Source: Lineus longissimus
Taxonomy: Eukaryota; Nemertea; Pilidiophora; Heteronemertea; Lineidae
Length of the DNA stretch: 64,000 nucleotides
Assembly: GCF_910592395.1 (NCBI RefSeq)
Contig: NC_088308.1
Coordinates: 1,674,001-1,738,000, forward strand
Direction: 5' to 3'
Shown here: in pieces, positions 34,601-49,600 of the stretch
How the letters are laid out: each line of letters begins with the position of its first letter
How positions within the stretch are numbered: the first letter of the stretch is position 1
The notes under the pieces: model-generated
Told to the model about the DNA's origin: nothing
What the model saw: only the letters and a program-made list of their open reading frames with translations
The model's database searches: none
Program-made: the position numbers and the translations under genes

Positions 34601-37600
34601 TTACCGTCACACTTCAGTTTGCAGAAGGAAGCGTTGCAGATCGACTAGACAGATATGCAGGTATGGCAGGAAGACGGTTTACAGAAACGATCGCCGGGGA
34701 TGTCGACAGTGTTACCGAGTATGCAAAAGCAAACCTGGTAAGTCCGGTGAATAAACTTTAAGTTGGTAAATTCCGAAATTTCACAAACACCTCCTTCAAT
34801 ACCAGAGAAGTTGAATATGAATAGAAGGCATCAAAGAATCGTGATTGTGTTTTAACGATCCAAATTGTACCATCTTGAGTATAATTACCGTCACACTTCA
34901 GGTTGCAAAAGGAAGCGTTGTGTCTTAAGCAAAAAGATATGCAGGTACGGCAGGAAGAAGGTTTACAGAAACGATCGCCAGGGATGTCGACAGTGCTACC
35001 GAGTATGCAAAAGCAAACCTGGTAAGTCTGGTAAATAAAATTGAAGTTGGACCCTATCATGTCAGAGAAATTTCTCAAAGTTAAAAAATCCTCCTAAAAC
35101 TCCAGTTGAGTGTAATATTTATAAAAAGCATGAAAAAAATCGTGATTGTGTTTTGACGATTGACAAATTGTGTTATTTTGGGCCATCTATAGAATAAAAC
35201 TATTGTGATTGTGCAATTTCCATCTGACTTCAGTTTGCAGAAGGAAGCGTTGTAGATCGACTAGACAGATATGCAGGTATGGCAGGAAGAAGGTTTACAG
35301 AAACGATCGCCGGGGATGTCGACAGTGTTACCGAGTGTGCAAAAGCAAACCTGGTAAGTCCGGTGAATAAACTTTAAGTTGGTAAATTCCGAAATTTCAC
35401 AAACATCTCCTTCAATACCGGAGAAGTTGAATATGAATAGAAGGCATCAAAGAATCGTGATTGTGTTTTAACGATCCAAATTGTACCATCTTGAGTATAA
35501 TAACCGTCACACTTCAGGTTGCAAAAGGAAGCGTTGTGTCTTAAGCAAAAAGATATGCAGGTACGGCAGGAAGACGGTTTACAGAAACGATCGCCAGGGA
35601 TGTCGACAGTGCTACCGATTATGCAAAAGCAAACCTGGTAAGTCTGGTAAATAAAATTGAAGTTGGACCCTATCATGTCAGAGAAATTTCTCAAAGTTAA
35701 AAAATCCTCCTAAAACTCCAGTTGAGTGTAATATTTATAAAAAGCATGAAAAAAATCGTGATTGTGTTTTGACGATTGACAAATTGTGTTATTTTGGGCC
35801 ATCTATAGAATAAAACTATTGTGATTGTGCAATTTCCATCTTACTTCAGTTTGCAGAAGGAAGCGTTGTAGATCGACTAGACAGATATGCAGGCACGGCA
35901 GGAAGACGGTTTACAGAAACGATCGCCGGGGATGTCGACAGTGTTACCGAGTATGCAAAAGCAAACCTGGTAAGTCCGGTGAATAAACTTTAAGTTGGTA
36001 AATTCCGAAATTTCACAAACATCTCCTTCAATACCGGAGAAGTTGAATATGAATAGAAGGCATCAAAGAATCGTGATTGTGTTTTAACGATCCAAATTGT
36101 ACTATCTTGAGTATAATTACCGTCACACTTCAGTTTGCAGAAGGAAGCGTTGCAGATCGACTAGACAGATATGCAGGTACGGCAGGAAGACGGTTTACAG
36201 AAACGATCGCCGGGGATGTCGACAGTGTTACCGAGTATGCAAAAGCAAACCTGGTAAGTCCGGTGAATAAAATTTAAGTTGGTAAATTCCGAAATTTCAC
36301 AAACACCTCCTTCAATACCGGAGAAGTTGAATATGAATAGAAGGCATCAAAGAATCGTGATTGTGTTTTAACGATCCAAATTGTACCATCTTGAGTATGA
36401 TTACCGTCACACTTCAGGTTGCAAAAGGAAGCGTTGTGTCTTAAGCAAAAAGATATGCAGGTACGGCAGGAAGACGGTTTACAGAAACGATCGCCAGGGA
36501 TGTCGACAGTGCTACCGAGTATGCAAAAGCAAACCTGGTAAGTCTGGTAAATAAAATTGAAGTTGGACCCTATCATGTCAGAGAAATTTCTCAAAGTTAA
36601 AAAATCCTCCTAAAACTCCAGTTGAGTGTAATATTTATAAAAAGCATGAAAAAAATCGTGATTGTATTTTGACGATTGACAAATTGTGTTATCTTGGGCC
36701 ATCTATAGAATAAAACTATTGTGATTGTGCAATTTCCATCTGACTTCAGTGTGCAGAAGGAAGCGTTGTAGATCGACTAGACAGATATGCAGGTACGGCA
36801 GGAAGAAGGTTTACAGAAACGATCGCCGGGGATGTCGACAGTGTTACCGAGTATGCAAAAGCAAACCTGGTAAGTCCGGTGAATAAACTTTAAGTTGGTA
36901 AATTCCGAAATTTCACAAACACCTCCTTCAATACCAGAGAAGTTGAATATGAATAGAAGGCATCAAAGAATCGTGATTGTGTTTTAACGATCCAAATTGT
37001 ACCATCGTGAGTATAATTACCGTCACACTTCAGGTTGCAAAAGGAAGCGTTGTGTCTTAAGCAAAAAGATATGCAGGTACGGCAGGAAGACGGTTTACAG
37101 AAACGATCGCCAGGGATGTCGACAGTGTTACCGAGTATGCAAAAGCAAACCTGGTAAGTCTGGTAAATAAAATTGAAGTTGGACCCTATCATGTCAGAGA
37201 AATTTCTCAAAGTTAAAAAATCCTCCTAAAACTCCAGTTGAGTGTAATATTTATAAAAAGCATGAAAAAAATCGTGATTGTGTTTTGACGATTGACAAAT
37301 TGTGTTATTTTGGGCCATCTATAGAATTAAACTATTGTGATTGTGCAATTTCCATCTGACTTCAGTTTGCAGAAGGAAGCGTTGTAGATCGACTAGACAG
37401 ATATGCAGGTATGGCAGGAAGAAGGTTTACAGAAACGATCGCCGGGGATGTCGACAGTGTTACCGAGTATGCAAAAGCAAACCTGGTAAGTCCGGTGAAT
37501 AAACTTTAAGTTGGTAAATTCCGAAATTTCACAAACATCTCCTTCAATACCGGAGAAGTTGAATATGAATAGAAGGCATCAAAGAATCGTGATTGTGTTT

Positions 37601-40600
37601 TAACGATCCAAATTGTACCATCGTGAGTATAATTACCGTCACACTTCAGGTTGCAAAAGGAAGCGTTGTGTCTTAAGCAAAAAGATATGCAGGTACGGCA
37701 GGAAGACGGTTTACAGAAACGATCGCCAGGGATGTCGACAGTGTTACCGAGTATGCAAAAGCAAACCTGGTAAGTCTGGTAAATAAAATTGAAGTTGGAC
37801 CCTATCATGTCAGAGAAATTTCTCAAAGTTAAAAAATCCTCCTAAAACTCCAGTTGAGTGTAATATTTATAAAAAGCATGAAAAAAATCGTGATTGTGTT
37901 TTGACGATTGACAAATTGTGTTATTTTGGGCCATCTATAGAATAAAACTATTGTGATTGTGCAATTTCCATCTGACTTCAGTTTGCAGAAGGAAGCGTTG
38001 TAGATCGACTAGACAGATATGCAGGTATGGCAGGAAGAAGGTTTACAGAAACGATCGCCGGGGATGCCGACAGTGTTACCGAGTATGCAAAAGCAAACCT
38101 GGTAAGTCCGGTGAATAAACTTTAAGTTGGTAAATTCCGAAATTTCACAAACATCTCCTTCAATACCGGAGAAGTTGAATATGAATAGAAGGCATCAAAG
38201 AATCGTGATTGTGTTTTAACGATCCAAATTGTACTATCTTGAGTATAATTACCGTCACACTTCAGGTTGCAAAAGGAAGCGTTGTGTCTTAAGCAAAAAG
38301 ATATGCAGGTACGGCAGGAAGACGGTTTACAGAAACGATCGCCAGGGATGTCGACAGTGTTACCGAGTATGCAAAAGCAAACCTGGTAAGTCCGGTGAAT
38401 AAACTTTAAGTTGGTAAATTCCGAAATTTCACAAACATCTCCTTCAATACCGGAGAAGTTGAATATGAATAGAAGGCATCAAAGAATCGTGATTGTGTTT
38501 TAACGATCCAAATTGTACTATCTTGAGTATAATTACCGTCACACTTCAGTTTGCAGAAGGAAGCGTTGCAGATCGACTAGACAGATATGCAGGTATGGCA
38601 GGAAGAAGGTTTACAGAAACGATCGCCGGGGATGTCGACAGTGTTACCGAGTATGCAAAAGCAAACCTGGTAAGTCCGGTGAATAAACTTTAAGTTGGTA
38701 AATTCCGAAATTTCACAAACATCTCCTTCAATACCAGAGAAGTTGAATATGAATAGAAGGCATCAAAGAATCGTGATTGTGTTTTAACGATCCAAATTGT
38801 ACCATCTTGAGTATAATTACCGTCACACTTCAGGTTGCAAAAGGAAGCGTTGTGTCTTAAGCAAAAAGATATGCAGGTACGGCAGGAAGACGGTTTACAG
38901 AAACGATCGCCAGGGATGTCGACAGTGCTACCGAGTATGCAAAAGCAAACCTGGTAAGTCTGGTAAATAAAATTGAAGTTGGACCCTATCATGTCAGAGA
39001 AATTTCTCAAAGTTAAAAAATCCTCCTAAAACTCCAGTTGAGTGTAATATTTATAAAAAGCATGAAAAAAATCGTGATTGTGTTTTGACGATTGACAAAT
39101 TGTGTTATTTTGGGCCATCTATAGAATAAAACTATTGTGATTGTGCAATTTCCATCTGACTTCAGTTTGCAGAAGGAAGCGTTGTAGATCGACTAGACAG
39201 ATATGCAGGTATGGCAGGAAGAAGGTTTACAGAAACGATCGCCGGGGATGTCGACAGTGTTACCGAGTATGCAAAAGCAAACCTGGTAAGTCCGGTGAAT
39301 AAACTTTAAGTTGGTAAATTCCGAAATTTCACAAACATCTCCTTCAATACCGGAGAAGTTGAATATGAATAGAAGGCATCAAAGAATCGTGATTGTGTTT
39401 TAACGATCCAAATTGTACTATCTTGAGTATAATTACCGTCACACTTCAGGTTGCAAAAGGAAGCGTTGTGTCTTAAGCAAAAAGATATGCAGGTACGGCA
39501 GGAAGACGGTTTACAGAAACGATCGCCAGGGATGTCGACAGTGCTACCGAGTATGCAAAAGCAAACCTGGTAAGTCTGGTAAATAAAATTGAAGTTGGAC
39601 CCTATCATGTCAGAGAAATTTCTCAAAGTTAAAAAATCCTCCTAAAACTCCAGTTGAGTGTAATATTTATAAAAAGCATGAAAAAAATCGTGATTGTGTT
39701 TTGACGATTGGCAAATTGTGTTATCTTGGGTCATCTATAGAATAAAACGATTGTGATTGTGCAATTTCCATCTGACTTCAGTTTGCAGAAGGAAGCGTTG
39801 TAGAGCGACTAGACAGAAATGCAGGTACGGCAGGAAGAAGGTTTACAGAAACGATCGCCGGGGATGTCGACAGTGTTACCGAGTATGCAAAAGCAAACCT
39901 GGTAAGTCCGGTGAATAAACTTTAAGTTGGTAAATTCCGAAATTTCACAAACATTTCCTTCAATACCGGAGAAGTTGAATATGAATAGAAGGCATCAAAG
40001 AATCGTGATTGTGTTTTAACGATCCAAATTGTACTATCTTGAGTATAATTACCGTCACACTTCAGTTTGCAGAAGGAAGCGTTGTAGATCGACTAGACAG
40101 ATATGCAGGTATGGCAGGAAGAAGGTTTACAGAAACGATCGCCGGGGATGTCGACAGTGTTACCGAGTATGCAAAAGCAAACCTGGTAAGTCCGGTGAAT
40201 AAACTTTAAGTTGGTAAATTCCGAAATTTCACAAACATCTCCTTCAATACCAGAGAAGTTGAATATGAATAGAAGGCATCAAAGAATCGTGATTGTGTTT
40301 TAACGATCCAAATTGTACCATCTTGAGTATAATTACCGTCACACTTCAGGTTGCAAAAGGAAGCGTTGTGTCTTAAGCAAAAAGATATGCAGGTACGGCA
40401 GTAAGACGGTTTACAGAAACGATCGCCAGGGATGTCGACAGTGTTACCGAGTATGCAAAAGCAAACCTGGTAAGTCTGGTAAATAAAATTGAAGTTGGAC
40501 CCTATCATGTCAGAGAAATTTCTCAAAGTTAAAAAATCCTCCTAAAACTCCAGTTGAGTGTAATATTTATAAAAAGCATGAAAAAAATCGTGATTGTATT

Positions 40601-43600
40601 TTGACGATTGACAAATTGTGTTATCTTGGGCCATCTATAGAATAAAACTATTGTGATTGTGCAATTTCCATCTGACTTCAGTGTGCAGAAGGAAGCGTTG
40701 TAGATCGACTAGACAGATATGCAGGTACGGCAGGAAGAAGGTTTACAGAAACGATCGCCGGGGATGTCGACAGTGTTACCGAGTATGCAAAAGCAAACCT
40801 GGTAAGTCCGGTGAATAAACTTTAAGTTGGTAAATTCCGAAATTTCACAAACACCTCCTTCAATACCAGAGAAGTTGAATATGAATAGAAGGCATCAAAG
40901 AATCGTGATTGTGTTTTAACGATCCAAATTGTACCATCGTGAGTATAATTACCGTCACACTTCAGGTTGCAAAAGGAAGCGTTGTGTCTTAAGCAAAAAG
41001 ATATGCAGGTACGGCAGGAAGACGGTTTACAGAAACGATCGCCAGGGATGTCGACAGTGTTACCGAGTATGCAAAAGCAAACCTGGTAAGTCTGGTAAAT
41101 AAAATTGAAGTTGGACCCTATCATGTCAGAGAAATTTCTCAAAGTTAAAAAATCCTCCTAAAACTCCAGTTGAGTGTAATATTTATAAAAAGCATGAAAA
41201 AAATCGTGATTGTGTTTTGACGATTGACAAATTGTGTTATTTTGGGCCATCTATAGAATTAAACTATTGTGATTGTGCAATTTCCATCTGACTTCAGTTT
41301 GCAGAAGGAAGCGTTGTAGATCGACTAGACAGATATGCAGGTATGGCAGGAAGAAGGTTTACAGAAACGATCGCCGGGGATGTCGACAGTGTTACCGAGT
41401 ATGCAAAAGCAAACCTGGTAAGTCCGGTGAATAAACTTTAAGTTGGTAAATTCCGAAATTTCACAAACACCTCCTTCAATACCAGAGAAGTTGAATATGA
41501 ATAGAAGGCATCAAAGAATCGTGATTGTGTTTTAACGATCCAAATTGTACTATCTTGAGTATAATTACCGTCACACTTCAGGTTGCAAAAGGAAGCGTTG
41601 TGTCTTAAGCAAAAAGATATGCAGGTACGGCAGGAAGACGGTTTACAGAAACGATCGCCAGGGATGTCGACAGTGCTACCGAGTATGCAAAAGCAAACCT
41701 GGTAAGTCTGGTAAATAAAATTGAAGTTGGACCCTATCATGTCAGAGAAATTTCTCAAAGTTAAAAAATCCTCCTAAAACTCCAGTTGAGTGTAATATTT
41801 ATAAAAAGCATGAAAAAAATCGTGATTGTGTTTTGACGATTGGCAAATTGTGTTATCTTGGGTCATCTATAGAATAAAACGATTGTGATTGTGCAATTTC
41901 CATCTGACTTCAGTTTGCAGAAGGAAGCGTTGTAGAGCGACTAGACAGAAATGCAGGTACGGCAGGAAGAAGGTTTACAGAAACGATCGCCGGGGATGTC
42001 GACAGTGTTACCGAGTATGCAAAAGCAAACCTGGTAAGTCCGGTGAATAAACTTTAAGTTGGTAAATTCCGAAATTTCACAAACATTTCCTTCAATACCG
42101 GAGAAGTTGAATATGAATATAAGGCATCAAAGAATCGTGATTGTGTTTTAACGATCCAAATTGTACTATCTTGAGTATAATTACCGTCACACTTCAGTTT
42201 GCAGAAGGAAGCGTTGTAGATCGACTAGACAGATATGCAGGTATGGCAGGAAGAAGGTTTACAGAAACGATCGCCGGGGATGTCGACAGTGTTACCGAGT
42301 ATGCAAAAGCAAACCTGGTAAGTCCGGTGAATAAACTTTAAGTTGGTAAATTCCGAAATTTCACAAACACCTCCTTCAATACCAGAGAAGTTGAATATGA
42401 ATAGAAGGCATCAAAGAATCGTGATTGTGTTTTAACGATCCAAATTGTACCATCTTGTGTATAATTACCGTCACACTTCAGGTTGCAAAAGGAAGCGTTG
42501 TGTCTTAAGCAAAAAGATATGCAGGTACGGCAGTAAGACGGTTTACAGAAACGATCGCCAGGGATGTCGACAGTGTTACCGAGTATGCAAAAGCAAACCT
42601 GGTAAGTCTGGTAAATAAAATTGAAGTTGGACCCTATCATGTCAGAGAAATTTCTCAAAGTTAAAAAATCCTCCTAAAACTCCAGTTGAGTGTAATATTT
42701 ATAAAAAGCATGAAAAAAATCGTGATTGTATTTTGACGATTGACAAATTGTGTTATCTTGGGCCATCTATAGAATAAAACTATTGTGATTGTGCAATTTC
42801 CATCTGACTTCAGTGTGCAGAAGGAAGCGTTGTAGATCGACTAGACAGATATGCAGGTACGGCAGGAAGAAGGTTTACAGAAACGATCGCCGGGGATGTC
42901 GACAGTGTTACCGAGTATGCAAAAGCAAACCTGGTAAGTCCGGTGAATAAACTTTAAGTTGGTAAATTCCGAAATTTCACAAACACCTCCTTCAATACCA
43001 GAGAAGTTGAATATGAATAGAAGGCATCAAAGAATCGTGATTGTGTTTTAACGATCCAAATTGTACCATCGTGAGTATAATTACCGTCACACTTCAGGTT
43101 GCAAAAGGAAGCGTTGTGTCTTAAGCAAAAAGATATGCAGGTACGGCAGGAAGACGGTTTACAGAAACGATCGCCAGGGATGTCGACAGTGTTACCGAGT
43201 ATGCAAAAGCAAACCTGGTAAGTCTGGTAAATAAAATTGAAGTTGGACCCTATCATGTCAGAGAAATTTCTCAAAGTTAAAAAATCCTCCTAAAACTCCA
43301 GTTGAGTGTAATATTTATAAAAAGCATGAAAAAAATCGTGATTGTGTTTTGACGATTGACAAATTGTGTTATTTTGGGCCATCTATAGAATTAAACTATT
43401 GTGATTGTGCAATTTCCATCTGACTTCAGTTTGCAGAAGGAAGCGTTGTAGATCGACTAGACAGATATGCAGGTATGGCAGGAAGAAGGTTTACAGAAAC
43501 GATCGCCGGGGATGTCGACAGTGTTACCGAGTATGCAAAAGCAAACCTGGTAAGTCCGGTGAATAAACTTTAAGTTGGTAAATTCCGAAATTTCACAAAC

Positions 43601-46600
43601 ACCTCCTTCAATACCAGAGAAGTTGAATATGAATAGAAGGCATCAAAGAATCGTGATTGTGTTTTAACGATCCAAATTGTACCATCTTGAGTATAATTAC
43701 CGTCACACTTCAGGTTGCAAAAGGAAGCGTTGTGTCTTAAGCAAAAAGATATGCAGGTACGGCAGGAAGACGGTTTACAGAAACGATCGCCGGGGATGTC
43801 GACAGTGTTACCGAGTATGCAAAAGCAAACCTGGTAAGTCTGGTAAATAAAATTGAAGTTGGACCCTATCATGTCAGAGAAATTTCTCAAAGTTAAAAAA
43901 TCCTCCTAAAACTCCAGTTGAGTGTAATATTTATAAAAAGCATGAAAAAAATCGTGATTGTGTTTTGACAATTGACAAATTGTGTTATTTTGGGCCATCT
44001 ATAGAATAAAACTATTGTGATTGTGCAATTTCCATCTGACTTCAGTTTGCAGAAGGAAGCGTTGTAGATCGACTAGACAGATATGCAGGTATGGCAGGAA
44101 GAAGGTTTACAGAAACGATCGCCGGGGATGTCGACAGTGTTACCGAGTATGCAAAAGCAAACCTGGTAAGTCCGGTGAATAAACTTTAAGTTGGTAAATT
44201 CCGAAATTTCACAAACACCTCCTTCAATACCAGAGAAGTTGAATATGAATAGAAGGCATCAAAGAATCGTGATTGTGTTTTAACGATCCAAATTGTACCA
44301 TCTTGAGTATAATTACCGTCACACTTCAGGTTGCAAAAGGAAGCGTTGTGTCTTAAGCAAAAAGATATGCAGGTACGGCAGGAAGACGGTTTACAGAAAC
44401 GATCGCCGGGGATGTCGACAGTGTTACCGAGTGTGCAAAAGCAAACCTGGTAAGTCTGGTAAATAAAATTGAAGTTGGACCCTATCATGTCAGAGAAATT
44501 TCTCAAAGTTAAAAAATCCTCCTAAAACTCCAGTTGAGTGTAATATTTATAAAAAGCATGAAAAAAATTGTGATTGTGATTTGACGATTGACAAATTGTG
44601 TTATTTTGGGCCATCTATAGAATAAAACTATTGTGATTGTGCAATTTCCATCTGACTTCAGTTTGCAGAAGGAAGCGTTGTAGATCGACTAGACAGATAT
44701 GCAGGTATGGCAGGAAGAAGGTTTACAGAAACGATCGCCGGGGATGTCGACAGTGTTACCGAGTATGCAAAAGCAAACCTGGTAAGTCCGGTGAATAAAA
44801 TTTAAGTTGGACCCAATCATGTTACGTCGTGAAAATGTTCTCTCGCCTGCTTAGAAGAAAGCCAAAGGGAATTGCCAGTTACTACCAGTTATTAAAGAAT
44901 ATCTGACCGAGTCGATCACTATCGACATTTGCTGTCAGAGTAAAGACAAAGATTTCACTCAACATGCTTCTAGAAATTTCTTTGTCAATATTTCAGCATG
45001 TGGTGTGGGCTACAAATGGAAGAATAGAAAATGCCGCTGTAAGTAGTGTACTAACCTAGAAATAAACCACTCAGATCCCCCCAAAAAATTAGCTGGTAAC
45101 GAAACCACCTGGCTCAAACTCTTGACTTTTCGAAATAAAGAATTGACCATGCGGGGGAGGTAAAATACAACAAGGGCATGTTTGGTTTCCTTAAGAGGTA
45201 TTATTTGCAGCCAAAGTCCATTTGGCCTTAGGTACATTTACTTTGCCAGTAAAAAAATGAGAAATCTTGCTGACTGAAGAAGCTGGACCTTTTTTTTTTC
45301 TGATTGTCTTTCACTTTGTAGTCTACAAATGCCCATCTGGTTATAAAAAAGTTCGGACTGGCATATGGAGACGGAGGACAATCTGCAGGAAAAAAGGTGC
45401 GTTTGATTTTATTTTTTCTCTTTGAATTTCTTCCCATGCTTCATAGATTCGTTTTACCTACATTTTCATTTAGTAAAAATGTTCTCTGGCCTGCTTAGAA
45501 GAAAGGGAAAGGGAATTGACAGTTACTACCAGTAATCAATGTATATCTGACCGAGTCGATCACTATCGACATTTGTTGTCAGAGTAAAGACAAATATTTA
45601 ACGCAACATGCTTCAAGAAATTTCTATGTATATATTTCAGCATGTGGTGTGGGCTACAGACGAAAGAAAGGAAAATGCCGCTGTAAGTTTTGTACTAACC
45701 AAGAAATAAAGCACTTCAGATCAAAACAAACCTTACTGGAAATACAGACACCTGGCTGAAACGCTGGACTTTTCTAAATAAAGAATTGATCACGTGGGGG
45801 GAGGTAAAATACAACAAGGGCATGTTTGGTTTCCTTAAGAGGTATTATTTGCAGCCAACACCCATTTGGCCTTGGGTACATTTACTTTGCCAGTAAAAAA
45901 ATGAGAAATCTTGCTGACTGAAGAAGCTGGACCTTATTTTCTGATTGTCTTTCACTTTGTAGTCTACAAATGCCCATCTGGTTATAAAAAAGTTCGGACT
46001 GGCATATGGAGACGGAGGACAATCTGCAGGAAAAAAGGTGCGTTTGATTTTATTTTTTCTCTTTGAATTTCTTCCCATGCTTCATAGATTCGTTTTACCT
46101 ACATTTTCATTTAGTAAAAATGTTCTCTGGCCTGCTTAGAAGAAAGGGAAAGGGAATTGACAGTTTCTACCAGTAATCAATGTATATCTGACCGAGTCGA
46201 TCACTATCGACATTTGTTGTCAGAGTAAAGACAAAGATTTAACTCAACAGGCTTCTACAAATTTCTATGTCAATATTTCAGCATGTGGTGTGGGCTACAG
46301 ATGGAAAAAAGGAAAATGCCGCTGTAAGTTGTGTACTAACCAAGAAATAAAGCACTTCAGATCAAAACAAACCTAACTGGAAATACAGACACCTGGCTGA
46401 AACTCTTGACTTTTCGAAATAAAGAATTGATAATGCGGGTGAGGTAACAACAAGAGCATGGTTGGTTTCCTAAAAGGGTACTACAGCACCTAAAGACCCT
46501 TTGGCCTAAACAGTTAGCTACATTTACTTTGCCAGTAGAAAAAAAGAAGTCTTGCTGACTGAACAAGCTCGACCTTATTTTCTGATTGTCTTTCACTTTG

Positions 46601-49600
46601 TAGTCCACAAATGCCCATCTGGTTATAAAAAAGTTCGGACTGGCATATTGAGACGGAGGACAGTCTGCAGGAAAAAAGGTGCGTTTGATTTTATTTTTTC
46701 TCTTCGACGTATTTCGCAAGCTTCTTAGATTTACTTTACCTCCATTTTCATTTAGGAATGTTCAGAGAGGACTAAGGGCCGGGCCATGTCCACAGCCACT
46801 GTTATATTTCGTCTTTCCACTGCTGCTGTGTATCACCCACACATGTTATTATAGTCTCAAGATTCTAGGATACAGTCGCAAGAAAATGTTATCTGTCGTG
46901 CTGAGAAGATAGTGAAAGAGAATTACAAGTTACTACCAGTTATCAAAGAATATCTGACCGAGTCGATCACTATCGACATTGTTGTCAGAGTAAAGAGAAA
47001 GATTTAACTCAACATGCTTCTAGATATTTTTATGTCAATATTTCAGCATGTGGTGTAGGCTACAGATGGAAAAAGGGAAAATGCCGCTGTAAGTTGTGTA
47101 CTAACCTAGAAATCAAACACCTCAGATCCAAAAAAAACCTAACTGGTAATGCAGCCACCTGGCCTAAACTCTTGACTTTTCGAAATGAAGAATTGATAAT
47201 GCGGGTGAGGTAACAACAAGAGCATGTTTGGTTTCCTAAAAGGGTACTACAGCACCTAAAGACCCTTTGGCCTAAACAGTTAGCTACATTTACTTTGCCA
47301 GTAGAAAAAAAGAAGTCTTGCTGACTGAACAAGCTCGACCTTATTTTCTGATTGTCTTTCACTTTGTAGTCTACAAATGCCCATCTGGTTATAAAAAAGT
47401 TCGGACTGGCATATTGAGACGGAGGACAATCTGCAGGAAAAAAGGTGCGTTTGATTTTATTTTTTCTCTTTGAATTTCTTCCCATGCTTCATAGATTCGT
47501 TTTACCTACATTTTCATTTAGTAAAAATGTTCTCTGGCCTGCTTAGAAGAAAGGGAAAGGGAATTGACAGTTTCTACCAGTAATCAATGTATATCTGACC
47601 GAGTCGATCACTATCGACATTTGTTGTCAGAGTAAAGACAAAGATTTAACTCAACAGGCTTCTACAAATTTCTATGTCAATATTTCAGCATGTGGTGTGG
47701 GCTACAGATGGAAAAAAGGAAAATGCCGCTGTAAGTTGTGTACTAACCAAGAAATAAAGCACTTCAGATCAAAACAAACCTAACTGGAAATACAGACACC
47801 TGGCTGAAACTCTTGACTTTTCGAAATAAAGAATTGATAATGCGGGTGAGGTAACAACAAGAGCATGGTTGGTTTCCTAAAAGGGTACTACAGCACCTAA
47901 AGACCCTTTGGCCTAAACAGTTAGCTACATTTACTTTGCCAGTAGAAAAAAAGAAGTCTTGCTGACTGAACAAGCTCGACCTTATTTTCTGATTGTCTTT
48001 CACTTTGTAGTCTACAAATGCCCATCTGGTTATAAAAAAGTTCGGACTGGCATATTGAGACGGAGGACAATCTGCAGGAAAAAAGGTGCGTTTGATTTTA
48101 TTTTTTCTCTTTGAATTTCTTCCCATGCTTCATAGATTCGTTTTACCTACATTTTCATTTAGTAAAAATGTTCTCTGGCCTGCTTAGAAGAAAGGGAAAG
48201 GGAATTGACAGTTTCTACCAGTAATCAATGTATATCTGACCGAGTCGATCACTATCGACATTTGTTGTCAGAGTAAAGACAAAGATTTAACTCAACAGGC
48301 TTCTACAAATTTCTATGTCAATATTTCAGCATGTGGTGTGGGCTACAGATGGAAAAAAGGAAAATGCCGCTGTAAGTTGTGTACTAACCAAGAAATAAAG
48401 CACTTCAGATCAAAACAAACCTAACTGGAAATACAGACACCTGGCTGAAACTCTTGACTTTTCGAAATAAAGAATTGATAATGCGGGTGAGGTAACAACA
48501 AGAGCATGGTTGGTTTCCTAAAAGGGTACTACAGCACCTAAAGACCCTTTGGCCTAAACAGTTAGCTACATTTACTGTGCCAGTAGAAAAAAAGAAGTCT
48601 TGCTGACTGAACAAGCTCGACCTTATTTTCTGATTGTCTTTCACTTTGTAGTCTACAAATGCCCATCTGGTTATAAAAAAGTTCGGACTGGCATATTGAG
48701 ACGGAGGACAGTCTGCAGGAAAAAAGGTGCGTTTGATTTTATTTTTTCTCTTCGACGTATTTCGCAAGCTTCTTAGATTTACTTTACCTCCATTTTCATT
48801 TAGGAATGTTCAGAGAGGACTAAGGGCCGGGCCATGTCCACAGCCACTGTTATATTTCGTCTTTCCACTGCTGCTGTGTATCACCCACACATGTTATTAT
48901 AGTCTCAAGATTCTAGGATACAGTCGCAAGAAAATGTTATCTGTCGTGCTGAGAAGATAGTGAAAGAGAATTACAAGTTACTACCAGTTATCAAAGAATA
49001 TCTGACCGAGTCGATCACTATCGACATTGTTGTCAGAGTAAAGAGAAAGATTTAACTCAACATGCTTCTAGATATTTTTATGTCAATATTTCAGCATGTG
49101 GTGTAGGCTACAGATGGAAAAAGGGAAAATGCCGCTGTAAGTTGTGTACTAACCTAGAAATCAAACACCTCAGATCCAAAAAAAACCTAACTGGTAATGC
49201 AGCCACCTGGCCCAAACTCTTGACTTTTCGAAATAAAGAATTGATAATGCGGGTGAGGTAACAACAAGAGCATGTTTGGTTTCCTAAAAGGGTACTACAG
49301 CACCTAAAGACCCTTTGGCCTAAACAGTTAGCTACATTTACTTTGCCAGTAGAAAAAAAGAAGTCTTGCTGACTGAAGAAGCTCGACCTTATTTTCTGAT
49401 TGTCTTTCACTTTGTAGTCTACAAATGCCCATCTGGTTATAAAAAAGTTCGGACTGGCATATTGAGACGGAGGACAATCTGCAGGAAAAAAGGTGCGTTT
49501 GATTTTATTTTTTCTCTTTGAATTTCTTCCCATGCTTCATAGATTCGTTTTACCTACATTTTCATTTAGTAAAAATGTTCTCTGGCCTGCTTAGAAGAAA

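Noticed and set aside
33661-44506. Repeated 66-residue plus-strand frames (containing FAEGSV and DRLDRYAG) and 106-residue minus-strand frames in each A/B unit
   Set aside because: They are shadows. The plus frame overlaps the A exon in the wrong frame and starts in intron; the minus frame is antisense to a B exon plus introns. Their conservation follows from DNA homogenisation. Only the frame with regular cysteines respects splice sites and phase.
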